Source: CAWEYO01 sp963813315
GTDB taxonomy: Bacteria > Pseudomonadota > Alphaproteobacteria > Rhizobiales > Rhizobiaceae
NCBI GenBank assembly: GCA_963813315.1
Contig: CAWEYO010000005.1
Coordinates: 372,001-436,000 of the forward strand
Direction of reading: 5' to 3'
Length of the DNA: 64,000 bases
Shown here: one piece after another, positions 36,244 through 43,950 of the stretch
Position numbering within the stretch: the first letter of the stretch is position 1
Layout of the letters: the number at the start of each line of letters is the position of its first letter
Notes under the pieces: model-generated
Databases searched by the model: none
Seen by the model: only the letters and a program-made list of their open reading frames with translations
Told to the model about the DNA's origin: nothing
Translations under genes and position numbers: made by a program

Positions 36244-37395
36244 ATGACGCACGGCATGACCCCGCCTATAGAAAGCTGCATGAATTCCGAAGATGCCCCC
36301 TTGCGCCGCGGCTGGACCACCGGAACATGCGCCGCGGCTGCGGCGAAGGCGGCCTGCACGGCATTGGTGACCGGCGAGTTTCCGGACCCGGTCGAAGTGA
36401 CGTTGCCGGGCGGCGCCACGCCTGCTTTCGCACTGGCCCTGCAAAGGCTCGGCATGCACGAAGCGACGGCCGGCATCGTGAAGGATGCCGGCGACGATCC
36501 CGATGTGACGCATGGCGCACTGGTGTCCGCGACCGTCCGGCCGGGCGCGGCCGGTGCCGGCGTGACCTTCAGGGCTGGTCCGGGCGTCGGCACGGTGACG
36601 CGGCCCGGCCTGCCGGTTCCGCCCGGCGAACCGGCAATCAACCCTGTTCCCCGCCGGATGATCACACGTGCAATCGCGGAAGTCGCCGGGGACGGAGCTG
36701 ACTTCGAGGTGGAGATTTCCGTTCCCGGCGGGGAGAAGCTGGCACTGAAGACGCTCAACCCGCGTCTCGGCATCATCGGTGGCATTTCGATCCTTGGAAC
36801 CACCGGCATCGTGGTCCCCTATTCCTGCTCGGCCTGGATCCACGGCATTCACCAGGGCATCGATGTCGCGCGGGCAGCCGGTCTCGACCATGTCGCCGGA
36901 GCGACGGGTTCCACCTCCGAGGCCGCCGTCGTGAAGTTCCACAACCTGTCCGAGATCGCGCTGATCGACATGGGCGACTTTGTCGGCGGCATGCTGAAAT
37001 ACATCCGCCGGCATCCCGTGGCGAGGGTCACCGTCGCCGGCGGTGTCGCCAAGATGACCAAGCTCGCGCAGGGGATGCTGGATGTGCATTCGAAGCGCGG
37101 TCTGGCCGATTTGGACGCTCTTGCGATGATTGCTGCCCGCGCCGGTGCGAGCAGCGCGCTTGCAGACAAGATCCGCACCGCCAATACGGTCGCGGAAGCG
37201 TTTCAACACGCGGTCGGAGAAGGCGTGCCGCTGGGAGACGCTGTTGCCCGAAAGGCGTGGCCGACTGCGGCCGCCGTGCTCGACGATCCGAACATCGCGC
37301 TCGAAATCCTGGTCTTCGATCGTGAAGGCAAACTTATGGGCCGGGCGCCCTTCTCGCCGTCTCATGACCCTTCACGCCCCCGGAAGCGCCGCTGA
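36244..37395 (+). CDS. cbiD: Cobalt-precorrin-5B C1-methyltransferase CbiD
   Basis: Protein of about 383 residues with the CbiD signature LRRGWTTGTCAAAAAKA. Later segments FHNLSEIALIDMGDFVGGML and RRHPVARVTVAGGVAKM are typical. CbiD methylates C1 in the cobalt-early pathway; here it probably replaces CobF, which was not found in the window. The start is either 36244 or 36256. It is on the strand opposite to its neighbours, 17 bases from the cobA start, and its last 34 bases overlap the cobM end. Confidence 0.92.
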   Translation: MTHGMTPPIESCMNSEDAPLRRGWTTGTCAAAAAKAACTALVTGEFPDPVEVTLPGGATPAFALALQRLGMHEATAGIVKDAGDDPDVTHGALVSATVRPGAAGAGVTFRAGPGVGTVTRPGLPVPPGEPAINPVPRRMITRAIAEVAGDGADFEVEISVPGGEKLALKTLNPRLGIIGGISILGTTGIVVPYSCSAWIHGIHQGIDVARAAGLDHVAGATGSTSEAAVVKFHNLSEIALIDMGDFVGGMLKYIRRHPVARVTVAGGVAKMTKLAQGMLDVHSKRGLADLDALAMIAARAGASSALADKIRTANTVAEAFQHAVGEGVPLGDAVARKAWPTAAAVLDDPNIALEILVFDREGKLMGRAPFSPSHDPSRPRKRR

Positions 37396-38126
37396 TAGAA
37401 GGTATCGTACAGCGAGCTTTCGCGGAAATCGTCCGATCCTAGCGAACGCCCGACCAGGATGAGCGCCGTGCGCTCGGCGGGATCCGCGGCAAGCCTCGCC
37501 TCGATGTCACCCAGTGTTCCGCGGATCACCCGCTGGTCTGGCCACGACGCGCGGACGACGACCGCCACCGGACAATCTTCGCCATAAAGCGGCCGAAGCT
37601 CGGAAACGATCTGATCAAGGGCATGGATCGCGAGGTGAATGGCGAGCGTCGCGCCGGTCGCCCCGAAGGCGGCAAGCGTCTCGCGCTCCGGCATTTTCGA
37701 GGCCCGGCCGGAAACACGCGTCAGCACCAGGCTTTGCGCAACTTCGGGGATGGTCAGTTCTCGTCCAAGGGCTGCGGCGGCGGCAGCGAATGACGGCACG
37801 CCCGGCGTCAGTGTGTAGGGAATGCCAAGCCGCTCCAGCCGTCGGACCTGCTCGGCCACGGCGCTCCATACCGATAGATCACCGGAATGCAGTCTCGCGA
37901 CGTCCTGACCGGCGCGATGGGCGGTCGCGTATTCCAGTTCGATCTCGTCGAGCGACATCGGCGCGGTGTCGACCAGCCGTGCGTCCGGCGGGCAGTATTT
38001 CAGCAGGTCGCCAGGCACGATCGAACCGGCAAAGAGGCAAACCGGGCAGCGCGCGAGCAAGTCGCGGCCGCGTACGGTGATGAGGTCGGCAGCACCTGGT
38101 CCGGCGCCGATGAAATGCACCGTCAT
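37362..38126 (-). CDS. cobM: Precorrin-4 C11-methyltransferase CobM
   Basis: Class III methyltransferase of 254 residues. The SAM-binding N-terminus is VHFIGAGPGAADLITVRG, and ARLHSGDLSVWSAVAEQ and GVPSFAAAAAALGREL are typical of CobM/CbiF. The start at 38126 gives the family N-terminus and a 4-base overlap with cobE upstream; an upstream in-frame extension has no similarity. Confidence 0.95.
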   Translation of the reverse strand: MTVHFIGAGPGAADLITVRGRDLLARCPVCLFAGSIVPGDLLKYCPPDARLVDTAPMSLDEIELEYATAHRAGQDVARLHSGDLSVWSAVAEQVRRLERLGIPYTLTPGVPSFAAAAAALGRELTIPEVAQSLVLTRVSGRASKMPERETLAAFGATGATLAIHLAIHALDQIVSELRPLYGEDCPVAVVVRASWPDQRVIRGTLGDIEARLAADPAERTALILVGRSLGSDDFRESSLYDTFYQRRFRGREGS

Positions 38127-38506
38127 TTGCCGCCTCCGCTGACCGCGATGGCGCAGGCGACGCGACCGGTCACAAGCCTCGGACCCAGCAATACCGAAGA
38201 GGGGCCGGCCGCCGCGAGCGCCGCAGCCTCGCAAACCGATCCCACTCCGACCAGTTCGAGCGCCCGTTCGGAGTTGCTGACGGTGCGGCCTGCCGCCTCC
38301 TTCAGTTCGGCGCCGCCGATGATGTGCAGCGGCAGGCCGAGTTGATTCCCCGCCACGACGATGCCGGTTTCGTCCAGCTTGATGTCGGCTGTCGCCATCG
38401 CGTCAAGGTCGGCGCGGCGCGCTGCAAAATGGTCGAGCGCACGCGCAACCGCCGCCAGAACCTCATCGGCGCTTACGCCCCTCCTGCAGCCTATTCCCGC
38501 TACCAT
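38123..38506 (-). CDS. cobE: Cobalamin biosynthesis protein CobE
   Basis: Small protein of 127 residues matching CobE, equivalent to the C-terminal domain of CbiG. It begins MVAGIGCRRGVSADEVLAAV and has ADIKLDETGIV with NSERALELVGVGSVCEAAAL. The ATG at 38506 overlaps the cobL stop (TGATG), which favours this start over one seven codons upstream. Its exact role in the aerobic pathway is unclear, possibly binding of an intermediate. Confidence 0.88.
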   Translation of the reverse strand: MVAGIGCRRGVSADEVLAAVARALDHFAARRADLDAMATADIKLDETGIVVAGNQLGLPLHIIGGAELKEAAGRTVSNSERALELVGVGSVCEAAALAAAGPSSVLLGPRLVTGRVACAIAVSGGGK

Positions 38507-39750
38507 CACGGCTTCACCCAGCACCACTGTGTGACCGGCAGGGCAGGCCGCCAGCCGCTCATCGAACCGATATGAGACGCGCGCGATACAGCGACGCGGA
38601 CAAGCTCACCGCCAAGCTCGGCATGCCTGGCCAGAAGCAGCGCCTCCATTTCAAGGGTGACGGCGTTTGCAACGAGACGGCCACCACGTTTCAGCGCATC
38701 GACTGCCGCGCCGAGAACGCCATCCTGGCTACCGCCACCGCCAAGAAAGATAGCGTCGGGCGCATCTAGGCCGTCGAAAGCTCCAGGCGCGGCACCCTTG
38801 ACGATCGTGAGGCCGGGCACACCGCATGAGGAGGCATTGCGGGCAATGCGCGCCGCACGGTCTGGGTCGGTCTCGATGGCGACAGCGCGCATCGACGGGT
38901 CGGCCAGCATCCATTCGATGGAAACCGATCCCGAACCCGCGCCAACGTCCCAGAGAAGCTCGCCGGTTCGCGGCGCGAGCGCGCAAAGCGTGATCGCGCG
39001 GATTTCGCGCTTGGTGATCTGGCCGTCATGCTCGAATAGGTGATCCGCGAGCCCGAAGCCGAAAGGCAGAATGCGCGCACCGGGCTCGGCACCGACCTCA
39101 ATCGCGACAAGGTTCAGCGGGTTGATGGCGTCCAGCAAAAACTGGTGCGCCGGCTGCGTTCTCAACCTCTCGTCCGGTCCGCCAAGCGCCTCGAGCACCG
39201 TGACCGGCGATTGCCCGAACCCAAGATCGCAAAGCAGTCGTGCAAGCGCTTTCGGTCCGTCCGCATCGGACGTAAGCGCAAGAATGCGTGCCCCGGGATG
39301 CAGCCGCGGGCGGATCAGATCCAGAGCCTTGCCATGCAGCGATACGCATGTGACCGATTGCAGCGGCCAGCCGAGGCGGGCGGCAGCCAGACTGAAAGCG
39401 GAAGGCGCGGGCGAGACATTCATTTCGGCCGCATCAACATGATGCGCAAGCGTGGCGCCAACGCCATGCAGAAACGGATCGCCCGAAGCGAGCACGCAGA
39501 CGTTGCGGCCGCGGAGCGCAACGACGGCCTGCACGCCCTGTTCGAATGGGCTCGGCCAGGCGCAAGCTTCGCCGGTCACCAGTTCGGCGGCGAGGTCCAG
39601 ATGCCGCTTGCCCCCGAAAACGAACTCCGCTGACCTGATCGTGTCCCGCGAGGCCTCGCCGAGGCCCGAAACGCCATCTTCGCCGATGCCGACGATGGAC
39701 AGCCAGCGGTTCCCTGAGGCAGTTTGGCGCAAACGATCAGCAGGCGTCAT
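38506..39750 (-). CDS. cobL: Precorrin-6Y C5,15-methyltransferase (decarboxylating) CobL
   Basis: Two-domain enzyme of 414 residues. The N-terminal CbiE-like C5 methylase covers about 1-205 (SIVGIGEDGVSGLG; VLASGDPFLHGVGATL). The C-terminal CbiT-like domain, decarboxylating and methylating C15, covers about 220-414 with LLWDVGAGSGSVSIEWML. The start at 39750 shares the bases CATG with the divergent cobK start. Its stop overlaps cobE. Confidence 0.95.
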   Translation of the reverse strand: MTPADRLRQTASGNRWLSIVGIGEDGVSGLGEASRDTIRSAEFVFGGKRHLDLAAELVTGEACAWPSPFEQGVQAVVALRGRNVCVLASGDPFLHGVGATLAHHVDAAEMNVSPAPSAFSLAAARLGWPLQSVTCVSLHGKALDLIRPRLHPGARILALTSDADGPKALARLLCDLGFGQSPVTVLEALGGPDERLRTQPAHQFLLDAINPLNLVAIEVGAEPGARILPFGFGLADHLFEHDGQITKREIRAITLCALAPRTGELLWDVGAGSGSVSIEWMLADPSMRAVAIETDPDRAARIARNASSCGVPGLTIVKGAAPGAFDGLDAPDAIFLGGGGSQDGVLGAAVDALKRGGRLVANAVTLEMEALLLARHAELGGELVRVAVSRASHIGSMSGWRPALPVTQWCWVKP

Positions 39751-40516
39751 GACCCACCGCATTCTCGTTCTCGGCGGCACTACTGAAGCGCGGCTTCTGG
39801 CCGGCAGGCTTGCCGCGCGCGGCGGGCTCGACGTCACGCTGTCGCTGGCGGGCCGCACCGTCGAACCGGCCGCGCAGCCCGTACCCGTTCGCATTGGCGG
39901 CTTCGGCGGTGGCGAGGGGCTCGCGCACTACCTTCGTGCAAACGCGGTCGATCTCTTGATAGACGCCACGCACCCCTATGCGGCGCGTATCTCGCGCAAC
40001 GCGCGGTATGCCGCTGAAAGCGCCGGCGTGCTGGCATTTGCATTGCGACGCGCCCCTTGGCTGCCGGTCGCGGGCGACCGCTGGCACTTCGTCGCGAACG
40101 CAGAAGAGGCGGCGGCGGCACTCGGCCCGGCGCCGCGGCGCGTCTTCCTGGCGCTCGGTCGTCAGGAGATTTCTGCGTTCGAAACGGCACCTCAGCACTA
40201 CTATCTTGTCCGCAGCGTCGATCCGGTCGAGCCGCCGCTCGACGTGCCGCACGCAGCATACATTCTGGCGCGGGGACCATTCGCCGAGGCGGAGGAACGC
40301 AGGCTGCTTGGCGATCGCCGCATCGATGCGATCGTCGCCAAGAACAGCGGTGGCAGCGCCACATACGGCAAGATCGCCGCCGCGCGCGACCTCGGAATCG
40401 ATGTCATTCTGTTCACGCGGCCTGAAGCGTCGGGGATGCCGGCGGCCGGCAGCGTGGCCGAGGCAATGGACATGACCAATCACCTGCTCGCCTCCGCAAG
40501 GAAGCGGGGCGTATAG
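39749..40516 (+). CDS. cobK: Precorrin-6A reductase CobK
   Basis: NADPH-dependent reductase of 255 residues. Characteristic parts are ILVLGGTTEARLLAGRL at the N-terminus, DATHPYAARISRNA, and VAKNSGGSATYGKIAAARDL near the end. It runs opposite to the surrounding genes: the start overlaps the cobL start and the last 37 bases overlap the cobJ end. An isolated reversed cobK is also known in the Pseudomonas denitrificans cluster. Confidence 0.95.
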   Translation: MTHRILVLGGTTEARLLAGRLAARGGLDVTLSLAGRTVEPAAQPVPVRIGGFGGGEGLAHYLRANAVDLLIDATHPYAARISRNARYAAESAGVLAFALRRAPWLPVAGDRWHFVANAEEAAAALGPAPRRVFLALGRQEISAFETAPQHYYLVRSVDPVEPPLDVPHAAYILARGPFAEAEERRLLGDRRIDAIVAKNSGGSATYGKIAAARDLGIDVILFTRPEASGMPAAGSVAEAMDMTNHLLASARKRGV

Positions 40517-41244
40517 ACCAGGGGAGGGCGCTCGCCGCGTTCGATCACGCGCGTTTCCGGCGAGCCGATGATCACGCAAGTCGCCATGTCGGCCCAGGAA
40601 GCATCCGCCTCACCGAGAGATGCAATGCGCATCCGTTCGTCCGGCCTGCCCGCCGCGCGGCCAAACACGACGGGTGTCGAGGAGGGAAGCTCACGCCTCA
40701 GGAGTTCGAACGCCTTGCCGAGCTGCCAGGGACGCGCCTGGCTGATCGGGTTGTAAAGCGCAATGACCAAGCCGGCGCGGGCGACCGCTTCGAGGCGGCG
40801 CTCGACAATATCCCACGGTTTCAGATTGTCCGAAAGCGAGATCGCGCAGAAGTCGTGGCCTAGCGGCGCGCCGGCGCGCGCGGCAACCGCGAGCATCGCG
40901 GTCACGCCGGGCACGATGACGAGATCGACGCTGCGCCATTCCGCCGGTCCCGCTTCGATCGCTTCGCAGACGGCCGCCGCCATGGCAAACACACCGGGAT
41001 CGCCACCTGAAACCACGCACACATTCGCACCTTCGGCAGCGCGTGCCAAAGCAGCCGACGCCCGGTCGAGCTCCTCGCGATTGTCGGAGGCGTGGCGAAT
41101 TTGGCCCGGCCGCAGGCTCAGCCGGTCGAGATAGGGTGCATAGCCGAAAAACTCCGCGCTCTCCGCCACGGCCCGCGCGGCTTGCGGCGTTGTCTGCTCG
41201 GGACTTCCCGGCCCCAGGCCAATGACTGCTATGCGCCCGCTCAC
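40480..41244 (-). CDS. cobJ: Precorrin-3B C17-methyltransferase CobJ
   Basis: Ring-contraction methyltransferase of 254 residues: RIAVIGLGPGSPEQTTPQA at the N-terminus, CVVSGGDPGVFAMAAAVCEA, and VIALYNPISQARPWQLGKA. GTG at 41244 is preferred because it gives a GTGA overlap with the cobI stop, the same coupling as cobI with cobH; an ATG 15 bases upstream is the alternative. Confidence 0.94.
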   Translation of the reverse strand: MSGRIAVIGLGPGSPEQTTPQAARAVAESAEFFGYAPYLDRLSLRPGQIRHASDNREELDRASAALARAAEGANVCVVSGGDPGVFAMAAAVCEAIEAGPAEWRSVDLVIVPGVTAMLAVAARAGAPLGHDFCAISLSDNLKPWDIVERRLEAVARAGLVIALYNPISQARPWQLGKAFELLRRELPSSTPVVFGRAAGRPDERMRIASLGEADASWADMATCVIIGSPETRVIERGERPPLVYTPRFLAEASR

Positions 41245-41978
41245 GGCCTGGCACTCCATCCGGGAACCAGCACGATCGCGAAATAGGGCGCGCGATCGTC
41301 GGGCTTGTCGGCAAGTCGCATCGAGGCCGCATTCGCCATCGTGCCCCGCTCGACATAGAGTGCCGAGGCCAGCTTGCCGGCCGCTTCCAGCGCGCGGCGG
41401 ATTTTCGACAGGTTGCGGCCGACCTTCATGATCACCGCGGCGTCGGTATCGGCCAGGCGTCGCGTCAGTTCGAACTCGCTCATGGTACCGGGCAGGACGG
41501 AAAGCACGTCATCGCCCTGGACGATCGGCAATCCGGCTTGCGACCAGCACCCGGACATCGCCGTCACGCCGGGGATAACCTCGGTTTCGTAGGCTGCCGA
41601 GAGCCTGACGTGGAGATGCATGTAGGAGCCGTAAAAGAGCGGGTCGCCCTCGCTTAGCACTGCAACCGTGCGGCCCTTTGCAAGATGCGCCGCAACGGCG
41701 CGGGCCAATTCTTCGTAGAACGCCTGAATGGCGCTTTGGTATTCCGGTTCTGCCTTGTCGATCTCGGTGGTGACCGGGTAGAGCAGCGGCAGTTCGATCA
41801 CGTCCGGACGCAGTTTCCCCTCCACGATCGCCCGCGCGTTGCCCCTGCTGCCGCGCTTGGCGAAATGCGCCAGCACATCGGCTTCGCCAAGCGCGCGGAC
41901 GGCCTTGAGGGTCAACAGCTCCGGATCGCCTGGACCCGTGCCGACGCCGATCAGCCTGCCGCCGCCGTTGATGTTCAC
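41241..41978 (-). CDS. cobI: Precorrin-2 C20-methyltransferase CobI
   Basis: SAM-dependent enzyme of 245 residues that makes precorrin-3A. Motifs are RLIGVGTGPGDPELLTLKAV, VLSEGDPLFYGSYMHL and VIPGVTAMSGCWSQAGLP. It begins at a GTG (41978) overlapping the cobH stop as GTGA. Confidence 0.94.
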   Translation of the reverse strand: MNINGGGRLIGVGTGPGDPELLTLKAVRALGEADVLAHFAKRGSRGNARAIVEGKLRPDVIELPLLYPVTTEIDKAEPEYQSAIQAFYEELARAVAAHLAKGRTVAVLSEGDPLFYGSYMHLHVRLSAAYETEVIPGVTAMSGCWSQAGLPIVQGDDVLSVLPGTMSEFELTRRLADTDAAVIMKVGRNLSKIRRALEAAGKLASALYVERGTMANAASMRLADKPDDRAPYFAIVLVPGWSARP

Positions 41979-42607
41979 AGGCCCGGCCTCGCCAAAGCGT
42001 TGAGGGCGGCGGCCGTCATTGCGCTTCCCCCCATGCGGCCGCGCACGATGGCGAAAGGAATACCGAGGCCGCTGCTTGCCAATGCGTCCTTCAATTCGGC
42101 CGCGCCCACGAAGCCCACCGGCATGCCGATGATCGCGGCCGGTCTTGGCCCGCCCTTGCGCAGCATGTCGAGCAGATAAAACAGCGCCGTCGGCGCATTT
42201 CCGATGGCGACGACCGAACCGGCAAGGCGCTCGCCCCAGAGTTCGATGGCAGCGGCGGAGCGCGTGTTGCCGATCCTGGCCGCGATTTCGGCAGTGCCCG
42301 GATCGCGCAGCGTGCAGATCACCGCGTTCCGTTCCGGCAGGCGCGCGCGGGTTACCCCGTGGGCCACCATCTCCGCGTCGCAGAAAACTGGCGCGCCCGC
42401 CAACAGCGCCGCTCTTGCGGTGGCAACGAAATCCTTCGAGAACACAAAATGCCGCGCGGCTTCGACCTGCCCGCACGCATGGATCATGCGGATCGCAACA
42501 TCGGCCTCAGCCTCTGAAAAGCGCGACAGATCGGCTTCCGCGCGGATGATCGCGAAGGATTTCTCGTAAATCGCCGTGCCGTCGCGGATATAGTCGTATG
42601 CGCTCAT
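41975..42607 (-). CDS. cobH: Precorrin-8X methylmutase CobH
   Basis: Enzyme of 210 residues that moves the C11 methyl group to C12, giving hydrogenobyrinate. Visible signatures are YIRDGTAIYEKSFAIIRAEA, the catalytic histidine in IHACGQVE, and GMPVGFVGAAELKDAL. The start overlaps the cobG stop by 4 bases and the end overlaps cobI. Confidence 0.95.
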   Translation of the reverse strand: MSAYDYIRDGTAIYEKSFAIIRAEADLSRFSEAEADVAIRMIHACGQVEAARHFVFSKDFVATARAALLAGAPVFCDAEMVAHGVTRARLPERNAVICTLRDPGTAEIAARIGNTRSAAAIELWGERLAGSVVAIGNAPTALFYLLDMLRKGGPRPAAIIGMPVGFVGAAELKDALASSGLGIPFAIVRGRMGGSAMTAAALNALARPGL

Positions 42608-43950
42608 GATTGTCCCTGAAAAGCTGCGGCTACGCGCGAAGCGCCGAGTCGGGAAAGACAGGAATTTGCGCTTTCGCCGGGCCGGCGTTTCTCGCGGTAT
42701 AGGCCGGCAAGCCGCGCAAAACCATGCCTGATTTCGGCATGATCGAGTCGCACATCGGCCATGCCCGAGGCCGTGCCTGCGACGATGAGGTCGACGCCCT
42801 CCTCATGGCCTACGAATGTAAGGTCCGCCGGAGCGGGGCGGGCGCATCCCTTGGGGCAGCCCGAAACATGGACGGCAAGCGAATTGTCGAAAAGTCCGTG
42901 CCCGAGTGCGGCCAGTTGCTCGGCAATCGCGCGCGCCGCGATGTGGCCAGAAGCGCAGGCGGGACTGCCGGGACAGGCCGCAATGCCCAGGCGCGCGTCG
43001 CCTGGGTCTGCAATCAGGCCGTACCGGGGAACCTTGGGCTGGATTTCAAGGCAGGCGGATGCCTCCGCAAGCAGCAGGAGCGCGCGACCCGGTGACGGAC
43101 GGATTTCACTCACGTCGGCATCCCCGGCCATGCGGCAGAAACCGGCGAGACGCGAGGCTTCGATCTGGCCGAAGGGCAGGCCGACGCCGAGTGCTGCACG
43201 GCCGTCCGCAAGGTTGAGGACACCGACGGGATCGCAATTCTTCGGCGGCCGCTCGTCCCCATCAACGATGAGGGCAAACGCTCCCGCCAAATGCGCAATT
43301 CTCGCGCCGACAGCCGCCGGGTCAAGATCGGCTCCACGGCTTTGCCTGCCCAGTTCGGCGATCTTGGTGAGCACGAAGATCGCTGCTTCGTGCGCATTCT
43401 GCTCATCGACCGTTGCGATGGGAACGGCAGTTTCGGCAGTCCCGGCAACTGCCAACCGCCACGCAATGCCATGGCTGACGCGCGCAGCCGTAAGCCGGAC
43501 GTCGGCAATGAGCCCGGCAAGGTGGAGTGCGCCGCCGCCATCGACGACGACGGAGACCTTCGGGCCAAGGCTCTGTGCAAGGCCTATCCTGGCGATCGCG
43601 CCGCGGATCGCATCGGCCAGCGGTCGGGGATCGGCAACCTCTTGCGGATCAAGCCCGGCCAGCGGACCGGTTTCCACCGGCACGCCGGTGCGCACCGCAA
43701 TGCCAAGCGCATCGATGTCGGCGGCCAGCGGCGCGACCGTATCCGTTTTGAGACCGCGGAGCTGCAAGCTGCCGCGTGCCGTAACCTCGAGAATGCCGTT
43801 GCCATGCCGTAAACCTGCTTCGGCCAACCCCTCGAGCTGCGCCGGGGTTAACGCGCCGCACGCCGGAGACAGACGGACCAGCAGTCCGTCACCCGTCTGC
43901 AAGGGTGCCGCAAGGGCCGGGCAGGCGCCGCGGGTCAAGCGCACGCTCAT
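42604..43950 (-). CDS. cobG: Precorrin-3B synthase CobG
   Basis: Oxygen-dependent iron-sulfur monooxygenase of 448 residues, resembling sulfite/nitrite reductases. It forms precorrin-3B before ring contraction and marks the aerobic route. The N-terminal half has VTARGSLQLRGLK. The [4Fe-4S]/sirohaem-type cysteines are in AACPGSPACASG and VSGCPKGCARP. It overlaps cobH downstream and cobN upstream by 4 bases each. Confidence 0.94.
   Translation of the reverse strand: MSVRLTRGACPALAAPLQTGDGLLVRLSPACGALTPAQLEGLAEAGLRHGNGILEVTARGSLQLRGLKTDTVAPLAADIDALGIAVRTGVPVETGPLAGLDPQEVADPRPLADAIRGAIARIGLAQSLGPKVSVVVDGGGALHLAGLIADVRLTAARVSHGIAWRLAVAGTAETAVPIATVDEQNAHEAAIFVLTKIAELGRQSRGADLDPAAVGARIAHLAGAFALIVDGDERPPKNCDPVGVLNLADGRAALGVGLPFGQIEASRLAGFCRMAGDADVSEIRPSPGRALLLLAEASACLEIQPKVPRYGLIADPGDARLGIAACPGSPACASGHIAARAIAEQLAALGHGLFDNSLAVHVSGCPKGCARPAPADLTFVGHEEGVDLIVAGTASGMADVRLDHAEIRHGFARLAGLYREKRRPGESANSCLSRLGASRVAAAFQGQS

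Noticed and set aside
41241..42476. Extended version of cobI with about 165 extra N-terminal codons
   Set aside because: The extension lies over cobH in another frame; the GTG at 41978 gives the family length and a GTGA coupling.
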